Assembly (NCBI RefSeq): GCF_041381155.1
Contig: NC_091138.1
Location: 35,643,604 to 35,707,603, forward strand
Source of the DNA: Argopecten irradians
Taxonomy: Eukaryota > Mollusca > Bivalvia > Pectinida > Pectinidae
Length of the DNA: 64,000 nt
Reading direction: 5' to 3'
Shown here piece after piece: positions 11,905 to 22,814 of this stretch. Under the pieces are notes generated by a model. It was not told where the DNA came from, searched no databases, and saw nothing but the letters and a program-made list of their open reading frames with translations. The position numbers and the translations under genes were made by a program. Every line of letters starts with the position of its first letter. Within the stretch, counting starts at the first letter, position 1.

Positions 11905-12278
11905 TAAAGACCCATTACCTTTCCGAAATAAAGAAATAATATTATTTCAATAACATTAATTGTGTAAGAAAATTATATTTATCGATGACCTAACACAAGG
12001 CTTCAACACTTTACAAATGCAAGCTTTCCTTCGTAATCTATTTTAACAGTTCGCTGTTTTGCTGTCTGGCGCAGTCAGGACGACGGCTAAAAACATAATA
12101 CGACCCGCTTTATGAAAATAGCATAAGGGTTATTTTGAATAAATTGGTCAAAATGTGTTGCCAATTGAAGTATTAACAGAACGCTAATAACTTTTGCAAA
12201 TCTACAAACTTATCAATCTCGTTTTACTTTCCAATTTTAAGAATAAAGAGCCCTTTCGGAGAGGTAGCGGGCCTTTTA
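11905..12278. mobile_element. MITE with CATTACCTTTCCGAAA / TTTCGGAGAGGTAGCGGG ends
   Basis: About 370 bp bounded by imperfect terminal inverted repeats (AAAGACCCATTACCTTTCCG and its complement ending GGTAGCGGGCCTTTTA). The inside contains a CGCTGTTTTGCTGTCTGGCG block shared with the fragment at 2722-3010. No coding capacity. Confidence 0.75.
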
Positions 12279-12469
12279 GTAATAATATGTTAGGCCTATA
12301 CCTACATGTGTTATTTTAGTATGCCTATAGTTCCATTTACAATTTAAAATATTATATTTAGAAATATTGAACCAGGAACATTCTTAACCCATATATAACC
12401 GTATGTGAATATGTTGTTCAATCTATTTTTCTCCTTTATTCAAGTTGACATAATTAAACAAGAGGCCCA

Positions 12470-13098
12470 GAGGGCCTGTATCGCTCACATGGTTTGTAAT
12501 GCCTAGGAATGTTCTGAATACAAGTTCATTGTTTCTTTTCTGAAGGAATTTGAATATTTACCTCTAATTCCCCTATTGGGCCCCCACTCTTTCTGCTCAA
12601 GGGTGTCAAAGCCTAAAATTTATACAAATTCTGTTAACCCCAAGGATGTTTCTGGGCCAAATTTGGTTAAAATCCAAGCAGAACTATATGGCTATTAGCG
12701 ATTTATAGGATTTTACATCTATTTCCCCTATTGGGCCCCGCCCCTCCTGCCCCCGGGGGGTCAGAGCCAAAATTTATACAATTTTCTGTTCTCCTTCCCC
12801 AAGGATGCATTTCTAGCCAAATTTGGTTACAACCCATGCAGAACTCTAGGACAAGTAGCGATTTATAGGATTTACCTCTATTTCCCCTATTGGGCCCCAT
12901 CCCTCTTGCCCCCAGGGGATCAGAGCCAAAATTTATACAAGTTCTGTTCCCCTTCCCCCAAGGATGTTTGTGGCTAAATTTGGTTACAATCTATGCAGAA
13001 CTCTATGACTAGTAGCGATTTAAAGGAAATGTTGACGGACGGACGACGGACGCCGCGCCATGACATAAGCTCACCGGCCCTTCGGGCCAGGTGAGCTA
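12470..13098 (+). mobile_element. modular AAGAGGCCC element with three ~157-bp units
   Basis: Head AAGAGGCCCAGAGGGCC-TGTATCGCTCAC, then three tandem units (CCTATTGGGCC ... CAGAGCCAAAATTTATACA ... CAAATTTGGTTACAA ... AGTAGCGATTTA), a (GACG)n run, and a terminal hairpin CTCACCGGCCCTTCGGGCC-AGGTGAGCTA. Same family as the 13-unit element at 61330-63555. No protein is encoded. The layout of central tandem repeats next to a tetranucleotide run resembles bivalve 'pearl'-type or Helitron-like non-autonomous elements (inference). Confidence 0.85.
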
Positions 13099-14214
13099 AA
13101 AATAATAATAATAAGGACACCATTACCGTAGTCAACATATGTACAATGTACATACTTCCCGGTAGTTATACATGTAACCATTGACTTTACTGTGATCAAA
13201 TGTTAAAATGCATATACATGTACATGTATTCTACAACTTGTTGTTCGTGCATTATCTGAGCGTTGATTATATTTACATCTGTATGGTAGGATGCCTAAGC
13301 GATTAATTTTATTTGATTGTGAAAAAGGGACACTTCTTAATGAAAGACTGTATGGTTGCCATGCTACCAGTTATAATACTAAATATTTAGGAATAAACCA
13401 CTGCAAGGACACTGGCGTTGCTTGTCAAAAGTAATTTCTTACATTAAAAGATCATGCTTGAAAGTAAATAACATAAAAACAGCTTATTAATTGATAAGAA
13501 AGGGTAGATCTATGTGACGTAACGTAATTCCCAGAACAGGATACAAACCTCTCGAACACATTGAAAAGGTGCAAGTCCGAAGTCACTTGCGCGGTTGAAA
13601 AATGCTTGTAAATTAAACATGACCTGCTGTACATGTATCTAAATCTATAATCTTCGTTTATTGCGCTTGGAAATATTTACATGAATTAGAGTACTGTCGA
13701 GTTTACTTTTGTAAATAGCGAGCGTATACATGTAATAAATATCGTTAAGTAGTACCGTAGTGTAGAAGTGCCATAAGATTGTGATTATATTACGTCGTTG
13801 CTATCCTTTTGGGACTTTGATATAAAATTCCAGAAATGTGAAGACTGCCCTGTTGTTTTTATTTCTACGCTACCCTCAAATAGAATTAGATGATTAAATA
13901 ATGTCAGAATAATACCGACAACTGAAATACAGAAATGGGAATGAACAGACGTAAAATTAGATTGATTAAATATGTTTAAAATCTCATTATTTTGTGTTTT
14001 TAGTGTCTAGAGTGTTGTTGCTATGGAGAGAAAATGGTTGCTATGGTGTAACTATGGGCTATAATATGGTTAAGTGTTGTGAAACATGACATGGTTTCGA
14101 TGATTTCTTATACACATCACAAAAGTACTAACTTTCTTAAAGTTTCCACCTTAATCTACACGTTAGAAATTTTTAAAAGCAATTCAAGTGTCTGTTTTAG
14201 CATCAATACTGTAT
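13099..14214. other. no gene seen
   Basis: AT-rich. The small open frames have no recognisable domains. Two GTTGCTATGG motifs lie near 14017-14048. Confidence 0.4.
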
Positions 14215-14218
14215 GCTC

Positions 14219-14243
14219 GTTGCCAGGCCTGTTGCTAGGCAAC
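14219..14243. promoter_or_regulatory. palindromic X-box-like (RFX-type) site
   Basis: GTTGCCAGGCCTGTTGCTAGGCAAC contains GTTGCTAGGCAAC, which fits the RFX X-box consensus of inverted GTTGCC half sites. It lies inside the 3.9-kb insertion and near no recognised promoter, so function is unproven. Confidence 0.3.
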
Positions 14244-14357
14244 AACATAACAGAATGTATTGAAAGTGTGCATTTTATAATTCCCATATATTGATGTATA
14301 TATAGTATCAAAATAAAGGCAATCTCTGTTGGGGCCAAAATTGACCTTTATTGCACC

Positions 14358-14387
14358 TTTTCCTATAGCCAAATTTCCAACTGGACC
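14358..14387 (-). pseudogene. fucolectin exon 4 copy, 5' part (other half of the split exon)
   Basis: On the minus strand an acceptor (tttatccag) is followed by GTCCAGTTGGAAATTTGGC-TATAGGAAAA, encoding GPVGNLAIGK, the start of the FTP domain exon as at 23792. Homology stops there and the transposon end begins. It joins logically to 10249-10481 across the insertion. Confidence 0.8.
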
Positions 14388-14861
14388 TGGATAAATACAC
14401 AAGTATTCTACATTAAATTTCACGGTCAATTTATTTTTCGGTTTTGGGTTAGAAGGTACGTACGTTATAAATTTGTATGTACCAAAAGGCTGTTGTATAT
14501 TCGTGTTGTGTTCCGTTTTCTGATTATTTTCAGACAGTTTACGCCAATTATTAGGTGGTCATTTTTACAATGTGTTCAGTGCAGCCTGAACAAGATCAAA
14601 AGTTGAATTAAATATGTGTATTCAATTGGGTGTAGAGGTTTCAAGGACTGTGTATGGGATGTATGTCTTTGACTCTCTGGGTGCTGAATTACTGTTAGCA
14701 ATTCAATTGTGTAATAGTGTGGGAAGATGGAATAGTACATGTACGTGTCTTTGGTAGCAGATTTGTATGTGGATGTACGTTTTCCACTGTCTGTTCTGAT
14801 TAGTATTATGGTACTAACGACGGCTTGTTTGTAAAAGTTACAGGAGTCGATTTGAAGTAGG
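14388..14861. other. no gene seen
   Basis: Upstream side of the split lectin exon. No PAN-like exon 3 or signal exon of this copy is visible on the minus strand. Confidence 0.4.
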
Positions 14862-15180
14862 CTCTGAGTTCTGTCCCTTTGCGCACCAAAGTCTATAAAA
14901 TTGTAGTTTCTGCTCCTGCTCAGCGTTCAGCACACAGGGAGTAGGACGACTGCTTCGCCGTTGTCAGTATAATGTGACCGGGTGCGGTGTGTTGCTTGGT
15001 GCCTCCGGCGGCATGCTTTAGTTTAATAGCACTATAAAAAAAGCGCAACAGTTCCATTATACAAGAAGACACAACACGAACATACCGCTGTCTCCCAAAA
15101 CACGCACCTCGCTCATACATGTGATGTCGTCCTTACATGACCACGGATGTTAATAGGACGTTAAAATAATCAAACATAAC
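14862..15180 (+). mobile_element. tRNA-derived SINE, plus orientation
   Basis: Runs from the tRNA-like head (CTGAGTTCTGTCCCTTTGCG) through CCTTACATGACCACGG to the TTAATAGGACGTTAA-aATAATCAAAC tail. Somewhat diverged. Confidence 0.85.
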
Positions 15181-15199
15181 CATGTATAACCATATAACA

Positions 15200-15375
15200 G
15201 GTGCGAACGCTCAACTCAAGGCCAAAAGTGAGGCGGTGCAAAGGGAGGCATTAGGAAGGATAAAGTCAGATAGGAAGAAGAGAAAAGAAAAGATCCTAAA
15301 TTTAGTCGCCTTTTACGATCATGCAATAGGGGCAGCAGGTACAATTCTAATGCCCTATCTGCAAGGCAAGATACA
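15200..15375 (-). mobile_element. SINE 5'-end fragment, opposite orientation
   Basis: GGTGCGAACGCTCAACTCAAGG to ATCTGCAAGG is the head end of the SINE in reverse. It sits immediately after the tail of a plus-oriented copy, making an inverted composite. Confidence 0.85.
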
Positions 15376-15609
15376 CACACCCTAAAGTTTTACACAAGAC
15401 ATATTGAGAATTAATTCAAAATATAACCCTGTTACATAACAATAGGTTTAAATATGCACTGTATTTTACGTGTATGTAGCGTAGTTGAAACTCTGGACCA
15501 TGTTGCCATAGTGCTATATTACTAAAAACATACCAGCCGAGACACTGGGAAGCACTTCCTAATTCCTTTATGCTGATTTGTATTGTGTGTTGGTTAATTG
15601 ATTATATCA
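15376..15609. other. SINE-like degraded sequence
   Basis: Contains weak traces of the SINE body (TGCCATAGTGCTATATTACT, CATACCAGCCGAGACACTGG) but is too diverged to delimit. Confidence 0.35.
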
Positions 15610-16505
15610 GCTAAAGTGGTGTAAATGAATGACCTTGACCTACTTTCAAGGGCACAGGGGTCAAATAGGCTAAAATCTTTTAATGACTATTTTTCAATAA
15701 CTGTAAGGTCCAGAGAACTTATATTTGGCCTGTAGCATGCTGGGATAAAGAGCTTCTAAGATATGAAAATGAATGACCTTGACCTTCTCTCAAGGTCACA
15801 GGGGTCAAATAGGCTAAAATCTTTGAACAACTTCTTCTCAATAACAGTAAGGCACGAAGTACTTATATTTGGCCAGTAGCATGCTGGGATGAAGGCCTAA
15901 TAATGGTGTAAAATGGATGACCTTTACTTATTTTCAAGGTCACAGGGGTCAAATAGGGTAAATTGTTTGAACGGCTTCTTTTAACTAACCGAAAGGTCAA
16001 GGGTTGTTATATTTGGCCTGTGACATGCTGGAATGAAGGTAACCAAAATTCTTGAGATGAATGACCTTGACCTTTTTTCAAGGTCACATGGGTCAAATAG
16101 GCTAATATCTTTTAAGGTCATCTTCAAACTAACAAAAAGGCCCAAGGTATTCATCTTTAGTCGGTAGCATGCTGAATAAAACGGTTACCAAAGTTGTGAA
16201 AACTATCAAGGTCAAGGTCAAATATTCTAAAATCTTGAATTTTGAACTTTTTCTCAAGTTCTACCATTGTGATTTAGCTGACATTTGCATGAATGATCCT
16301 GACATGGTCCCAACCAAGTGTCGTTATATTTTATGTTGATCAAAAACCAAGATGGCCACCACACCCGCCATCTTTAAAATATATTTTAACTTACTCTTAA
16401 GTTCCACCAGTTCGATTTTCCTGAAACTTGTCTGAAATGATACTGACATTGTCCCAAAAAATTGGTGTTATTTATCGGTTGATCCGAAAATCAAGATGGC
16501 CGAAT
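15610..16505 (+). repeat. modular element: four ~144-bp CCTTGACC units plus end
   Basis: Tandem units begin GAATGACCTTGACC at about 15627, 15771, 15914 and 16060, each followed by TCAAGGTCACAGGGGTCAAA and TATTTGGCC-GTAGCATGCTGG. They are followed by CAAGATGGCC blocks (16350, 16490) also seen in the 22.0-kb and 30.4-kb elements. No clear AAGAGGCC head is seen, so the copy is partial. Confidence 0.75.
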
Positions 16506-16726
16506 TGATTTGATTTTGTCTTAACAAAAGAATCAACACATAATTTTGTACCTTTAATTATTTGCCTTTTTATTCAGTATCATTAATTTTGATAATGTAA
16601 ATTAATGGAATTTAAATGTACATGTATACTTGCGTACCTCGTTAAGAATTTTGGTTTCGTTGCCTCTCTTACATTCTCTCTTTTCATCTTGTCAATCCAC
16701 TTGCCTTTCTCACGTAGATAGATGGA
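16506..16726 (+). repeat. direct repeat flanking LINE A (left copy)
   Basis: Starts ATTGATTTGATTTTGTCTTA and ends CTTTCTCACGTAGATA. The same sequence, roughly 90% alike by eye, recurs in the same orientation at 20419-20648 on the other side of the LINE. Confidence 0.85.
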
Positions 16727-17029
16727 TTTCTTTATTTCCTCTGGTTAAAGATTCACATCAATTATATCTTTTGATTACATCAAATCAAAACAACAGAGTA
16801 TATACAAAATCATGGAAGAGTGTTCATCTCTGAGATCATTGCAAGCACCAGATCATCAATGTTCATCATATTTAAAGCCCACTTTTCGTGGCCCAAGTAA
16901 ATGTCCTTTGAACTTCCAAGAATAAAATTGCATTGTCTTTTGTCTGTTAAATGGTCGAATTTTACGTAATCCGATAGTCTAATACGTTTACTAAAATCTC
17001 TAATATTAAAATGTATCGCGACTTTTGAA

Positions 17030-20000
17030 TAGTACCGGACACTGGACTAGAAAATGAACCGTTACATTATCAGTTTCTTTCTTACATATTTTACATGTCA
17101 CCGTGTTTTTCTCATGAAGATATGATGATATGATAATTTAACCAGTTCGGCAAGTTTCCATGTATATTTCAGGTATTCTAGACTCAGTGGGTTAGGACCA
17201 TGAGTGTAGTGAATTGAATTGTATGTCTGTAGTCTTTTAGAAGATATCATAGCGTCTTGCCAGTTTTTATGATATGATATAAATTTATGATATAAATCCT
17301 CGACTGTTTTTTTGCAAAAGTTCTTCATGTTGTTCGCAAAGGACAAAATCCATCGAACATAGTCCAGCAACAAGGATGAGATGTTTCGATTTCCCGCAAT
17401 GATGAATATATCGTGAACAAAACTTTCTGTTTTCATCATTATATCACCGAATATAAAAGAGCACAGTCTAATCGTAAAGATAATTTTCCACACAAAGTTA
17501 CTGCTTGCCGAACAAAGCTTATTGAAGAACATGAGCTTTCTACGTTCAATCCCGGCGTAGATGTCTAATAGCCCGATGGCGCGTGTTGTGACTAAAGATG
17601 AAGACGTCTGCTCGAAACCTTGGCACCTCCGGGCGGCGTATCGTTATACAATGTCGAGTTCCTGGCGAGATTGTTGTGTTGGATTAGCCCAAAGCTCCGA
17701 TCCATACAGAATTCGTGACTGAACCATAGGTTGCACGAGTTTATAGCTTGTCAATGGGTCCTTACCACCAATGTGTATGCCAACACTAATAAGAGAATTC
17801 AGTATCTGTCTCTCTTTCGCACATGATGACCTTATGTTTTTATCACAGTGAAGATTTGCAGTAAAAGTTATTCCCGCGTACTCTTTGGTGGTGGCCCATT
17901 GGATAGGTTGTCCTCCTAGCTTGCATTCAGTCTTTGGAACGCGCTTTCTATTGCCACTGTTAAACATCATGAGTGAACTTTTTACGGGAATATAACTCAA
18001 GCGCCATGTACAGGAGAAATTGAATGCTATATCCAAGAGGTGCTGCAAAGTACCAGTAGAGCAGTACATAAGTAGGGTATCATCGGCTGAGGGTATCCCT
18101 GATAAATGTAGATCGTGAATATGTCGAAGTTAGATGAATCAAGTAAATGAGATCATTGATCATTACTAGGAAGAACCATGAAGACAATGTTCGACCTTGA
18201 CCGACCCCTTGCTTGACCTTGTATGGATTCCCGGTTTTTCCCTCATATAACACACACGAAGATACGTCGTTAAATGAATTAGAGATAATTCGCCAGATTT
18301 TGCCATTGAGTCCCATATTGTATATTTTGAAAAGGAGGCCGTTTATCCATATACTATTGAATGCCTTTGCATTGTCTAGAAATGCAGCGTAGACTCTTGT
18401 TTCGCGTTCAAGATGGTGGCATATAGCTTCCTTTACTGTGAATGCAGCAGTAATACTTCCGCACTTTGGCCTAAAGCCTTGCTGTAATCGATTTGGACAG
18501 TCAATTTTATTGCAGAACTTTAAAGATGCCCCACCGCCGACAGAGCAAAAATGGCATTCATCATTAGAGCAATAATTCATGTTTAATCTTTTATATATAT
18601 GTCTAACTAACACAAAAAATATAATATAGAATAATTTATTTTGCCTTTGGTGCATGCGCAATCAGTACTTCATTCCATATAGGATATAGTGCCACGTATT
18701 TTTTTCGGGATGCAATTAATTGTTTTTTATATTTTCAACTTGAAGTAAAATTAGAAGCTCAAACTTTTCATTGGTGGTAATGGTGTAAAGTAAGTAACTT
18801 TTGTAACTGAAGAAAAATATCAAATCGTCTGCTTCTGTTTTTAATAGTGAAAAATACCAATTGTCAGCGGTGGAGCATCTTTAATATTCTTTCAGAGACA
18901 ATTTTTTCGAACAATTTTTCTAACACTGGAGTCAATGTGATGTCTCGATAGTTGTTTGTGTCCAATCTGTCTTTCTTTCCACCCTTAAATAAGGAAATAA
19001 CTAGTCCGTGCTTACAACAAGGTGGGTATTCTTCGATTTCGAAAATAGAAATATATAAGAAGGCTAGTGTTTAAACAGGTGCGCGCCTCCACACCGAATG
19101 TGTTCTACTACAACATGATCATGACCTCCAGCTTTGCCGTTCTTCATGTTTAAGAGCCTTATTATTTCTAGTTCCGTAATGTCATCTTGGCAAATCTTGT
19201 TCTCATTATGATAGCTCTGTGCGTAAATGCTACTGACAGTATATTCTATTAGTTGTTCATGCGCGCTGTCAAAATGAGTTTTGAGTATCGGCCTGGCTAG
19301 CGTACTGTAGTGATCAGTCCATGCCTGTCTATTAACATCTGGGTCACGAGAGATCTTGCCATTTTCATGGCCTTTAATTTTTCGAGCACGAACTGCCTTG
19401 TAAAATGTTCCAGAATCTACCTCTGCAGCCACATTGTACCTGTAGTTCATAAAGCTGATTTTGCTCGTACGGTTGCCGCGCGTTATCGAGCGCTTTCGTA
19501 AAAATGCGTTTTTGTTTTTTATACTGTCGATATGAGTGAAATTCCATCCCACATGGTCTACCTTCCTCAAGCCATAGAGAGTGTTTTTCACGCATCGCTT
19601 TATGCGTCCTCTATGCAATTAACTAAAGTCTTGAACTGCTTTTCAAGGAAGTTGATATCTTTAGACGTTGCGAAAAGCGCCTGTTTTGACAAATTTTCTC
19701 GTTAATGCTTTTGGCGTAGCCCGATTTTTGTGTAGGCGTGCACTTCTTCCAGTTGACGGAGTATATGGTACATTTATGATTATGAATGACGCGGGGAAGT
19801 GTATAGCGCATCCATACAGGTAAATTATCATACACGTTTAGGTAATGGTCATCTAATATAGAACACTCATGCACACAATCAACTTTGCAATTTTCCATTA
19901 AGATATGGTCTATTAAAGATGCATGTCCCTCTTTGGAGACAAAAGTAGATGCCCCGCCATTTGTCGTTTGCTTTGCTATGGTTTTTGCTCCTAAAGGATG

Positions 20001-20417
20001 CGATTTGTGCATTAAAATCACCAAGGACAATCACATGACCTTGTTCGGAGTAGCGTTCATAGATATCAGATATGCATTTTAAAGTATCTACATATGCTGT
20101 AGATATTTGTAGATGGCATTAACACACCTATTAAAAAATGCATGATTTGTCACGAAGTTCAGTGGAACAGCAGATAACTCTCTCATTCCCTTCGTCCAGT
20201 ATAGGCGATACATTTATTCCGCTTCTCCATAGAATAGCAATTCCACCGAAACCACGATTACTTGTCCTATTTTCTTGTTCTAACGGTATACGGCTATCAC
20301 ACACTCCGAAGGCTTTGAAATGGTGGTCAATGGTATTGAGAACACATCCGTTTTTTACCATATATTTTTGTTTGAATAGCAATCAAGAGAGAAAATTATT
20401 TCCTATAAAGATATCAT
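17030..20417 (-). pseudogene. LINE A: non-LTR retrotransposon ORF2 remnant (endonuclease-reverse transcriptase)
   Basis: Decayed ORF2 of a non-LTR retrotransposon, read on the minus strand. Order: AP-type endonuclease pieces (about 20382-19623: RGFGGIAILWRSGI, SLIDHILMENCKVD); linker (19618-19064: ELEIIRLLNMKNGKAGGHD); reverse transcriptase (YRDITLTPVLEKLFEKIV at about 18960-18900; then FLDNAKAFNSIW, VKQGVGQGRTLSSW and the catalytic box SADDTLLMYC near 18100-18060); C-terminal part (17644-17100), ending in a cysteine motif CKICKKE...HFLVQCP. Changes at key residues (AFN for AFD, SADD for FADD/YADD) plus several frameshifts mean it is dead. A MITE (18521-18887) splits the RT cleanly. The 5' end of the endonuclease is missing. 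By motif style it is closest to Jockey/I/CR1-type LINEs; the exact clade is not certain. Confidence 0.9.
18521..18887. mobile_element. MITE, GATGCTCCACCGCTGACAG family, inserted in LINE A
   Basis: About 365 bp with terminal inverted repeats AAAGATGCCCCACCGCCGAC and its complement TGTCAGCGGTGGAGCATCTT, inside TTAA-like flanks. Its removal leaves the LINE reading ...KIVSERILKFCNKIDCPN.. in frame, so it inserted after the LINE. Same family as 43012-43365; a fragment lies at about 1615-1730. Confidence 0.88.
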
Positions 20418-20418
20418 A

Positions 20419-20648
20419 ATTGATTTGATTTTGTCTTAACAAAAGAATCAACACATATTTGTGTACCTTTAATTATTTGCCTTTTTATTCAGAATCATTA
20501 AATTTTGATAATGTAAATTAATGGAATTTAAATGTTCATGTATACTCGCGTACCTCGACAAGAAAGAACAAGAATAGTGGTTTCGTTGCCTTTCTTACAT
20601 TCTCTCTCTTTCATTTTGTCAATCCACTTGCCTTTCTCACGTAGATAT
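20419..20648 (+). repeat. direct repeat flanking LINE A (right copy)
   Basis: Partner of 16506-16726: ATTGATTTGATTTTGTCTTA ... CTTTCTCACGTAGATA. See the finding on the long direct repeats. Confidence 0.85.
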
Positions 20649-21689
20649 GGTGCGAATGCGAGGTAAGATATCGTGAGACCTTGATTTTCATGTTTTAACG
20701 AGGCTTCTGATTCTGTACACGTGTTACATTATTAAGGAACAGGTACATGTGGTCATTTGTCCACGCATGTGCAGTAAAAGTTGAATTATCAGTGATACAT
20801 ATCGTGAATATGTTTTAAAATTGGACAAAACATTTAGTATCGACAATATCTCAAAGAACAAAGAGAAGATGATATGTTTATAACTGACCTCTGTCAGAGG
20901 GTCTCCCGCCCGTCCACCCCAAAGACGCGATCGTAGGACGAACACAGACACAGAGGTAATGTTTACATTTGACAGCACTGCACGTCGCCCCGGTCGGGAT
21001 ATTTTCCCGTTTCTTTATAAAATTGTTAATTTAAAAAATGTTGGTATCATATATAAATATAAAACATATATGTATTGTTTACTTTTTTCCAAAATTCTAT
21101 GAAAAACAACAATATACAAGTAATGTTGCGTCAAAATGTAAACAAAGCCATGTGTTGCTTTAAAAAAGCCCCTTTAAGTTGAATAGAACATTTTCATACG
21201 CAAGTTCAAAGTTCAATATTACCATGCAGTTATGATAAACAAAATCGGCTAGTATTTGCGTATAGTGAACAAGCCTAGTAAGTGTAAATATATATATGTA
21301 GGATCTTACACGAGACTTAATGAAGCGAGTCTAAAGAAAATTTGTTTTTAGCGAGTCCTGGCGAGAAAATATCGAGAAATAAAGTCTCATATGAAATAAA
21401 ACACAAATTAAAGATATTTTTATCACATAGCTACAGCAATCTACATATGGAAGAATTTCAAATGCTGCCACTTTATCCTGCCGTCCTCTCGAATCCTCTT
21501 CACGTTATTTTGCTTGGTGTTACTTTATTGCTTCTCTCAATACTTCACAATGGATTTCTTGCCTGGCGCAACCGAAGAAAGCGCTTAAAGTTACATTAGA
21601 TGCATATGCAGAAATATTACATTTGTAAAGTTACAAGGTATTGTGCAGATTGTGATAATTATCCCTACTTGCTTCGATTAAGTTTTTAG
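20649..21689. other. no gene established; one weak exon-like frame
   Basis: At about 21352-21599 a plus frame preceded by TTTGTTTTTAG ends in a hydrophobic stretch (HVILLGVTLLLLSILHNGF) and a basic tail WRNRRKRLKLH before TAG. It could be a last exon of a membrane protein, but there is no support from neighbours. A minus frame near 20880-20960 (VLRSRLWGGRAGDPLTE) precedes a GTCAGT donor-like site; not recognised. Confidence 0.25.
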
Positions 21690-21732
21690 CTCACCTGAGA
21701 CGAAGTTTTTGCTAAGGCCCATGGGCCTCTTC
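21690..21732 (-). repeat. isolated AAGAGGCCC/GGTGAGC hairpin end
   Basis: TTAGCTCACCTGAGACGAAG ... AAGGCCCATGGGCCTCTT is a minimal copy of the modular elements' termini with no internal units. Confidence 0.6.
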
Positions 21733-22018
21733 TTTCACAAACATTTGCATTCCCTCCGTAAATAACATACTGTCCTTGTTTGTTAGTATTTAATACGGTA
21801 TAAACTGATTATCCATATATGCTGCTGTCTCGTCATCTGTGCTAGTCTTGATCGCCTACTCGTCAATGATATCACAAGAATGGTTATTGTGTATCAGGAA
21901 AGAAAATTCATCGGTCAGACGGGGCTGACAAACCAGAGACATCCGGGAATTAGAAGGATGTTCTAGCCTACCGATTGAACTACCAGTGCTGTTATGCAAC
22001 TTAGTCCAGTACCGGTAA
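21733..22018. other. no gene seen
   Basis: Spacer between two modular-element pieces. Confidence 0.4.
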
Positions 22019-22570
22019 ATTAACAAGAGGCCCAAGGGCCTCAACGGTCATCTGACTACCTTGGCAATAATCATATAGGAAATTAATTAGAAATCGTGTC
22101 ATGGTAGCCATCATCGATTGTGAATCAACCAGAGATGTAACAACACTTTGTAAGGAACATGTCAGGATCATTTCATGCAAGTTTCAGCCAAATCGCACCG
22201 GTAGATCTTGAGAAGAAGTCCCTCAAAATGTGTTTTCAAGATAGCGGCTGTGGTGGCTATCTTGGATTTCAGATCAACCCGAAACAAACAACACTTTGTC
22301 GGGACTATGTCAGGATCATTTCATGCAAGTTTCAGCCAAATCGCACCGGTAGATCTTGAGAAGAAGTTCAAAATGTGTTTTCAAGATGGCGGCTGTGGCG
22401 GCCATCTTGAATTTCGGATCGACCGAAAAATAACAACAATTTGTCGGGACCATGTCAGGATCATTTCATGTATGTTTCAGCCAAATCGAAACTTGAGAAT
22501 AAGTTCAAAATGTTAAAAGTTAACGCACGGCGGATGACGACGGACGAAACATGACCTAAAAATAATATTG
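22019..22570 (+). mobile_element. modular AAGAGGCCC element with three ~146-bp units
   Basis: Head AACAAGAGGCCCAAGGGCC-TCAACGGTCATCTGAC. Three tandem units carry CATGTCAGGATCATTTCATG, AAGTTTCAGCCAAATCG and TTTTCAAGATGGCGGCTGTG. The tail is CACGGCGGATGACGACGGAC-GAAACATGACC. It shares head and tail style with the 12.5-kb and 61.3-kb elements but has entirely different units. The open frames across it are repeat artefacts. Confidence 0.85.
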
Positions 22571-22814
22571 CGTCTGTTGACAGAATGATCACCAGACTAT
22601 CTACATTTAAATTAAATGGATTCCACCAAACCAAAGCAAGACAATTCAACAATTTTTCCAGTTACTTGTATGTCCCAAAGTCTTTAACTAAACAATGATG
22701 AAAAAGCTCAAATACTAAAAAGTTGTTGTGTCAATTGGAACATTATCCATGGTTAGAATCAGATCTGCAAGTATTTTAATCCTGACGGTCAGAAAATATC
22801 ACAGACATTTGCCC

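Larger units (their letters stand above)
10482..14357. mobile_element. 3.9-kb insertion with inverted ends and 16-bp target duplication
   Basis: TTTTCCTATAGCCAAA occurs at 10466-10481 and again at 14358-14373, on the two sides of this segment, where the intact lectin exon has the site once. Just inside are imperfect inverted repeats: GGTACAATAAGGGGCAATTA at 10488 and its counterpart ending at 14357, which reads GGTGCAATAAAGGTCAATTT on the other strand. Both continue to TGGCCCCA, giving 24 matches over 28 positions. I see no transposase inside. The interior carries younger insertions (MITE at 11905, modular element at 12470). A non-autonomous DNA transposon of unassigned superfamily is the simplest reading. 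A 16-bp duplication is unusually long, and six extra bases (GGAGTA) sit between the left duplication and the left repeat. Confidence 0.7.

Noticed and set aside
22159..22516. Open frames containing FHASFSQIAPVDLEKK repeats
   Set aside because: Frames across the 146-bp modules of a transposable element; no domain and no splice signals.
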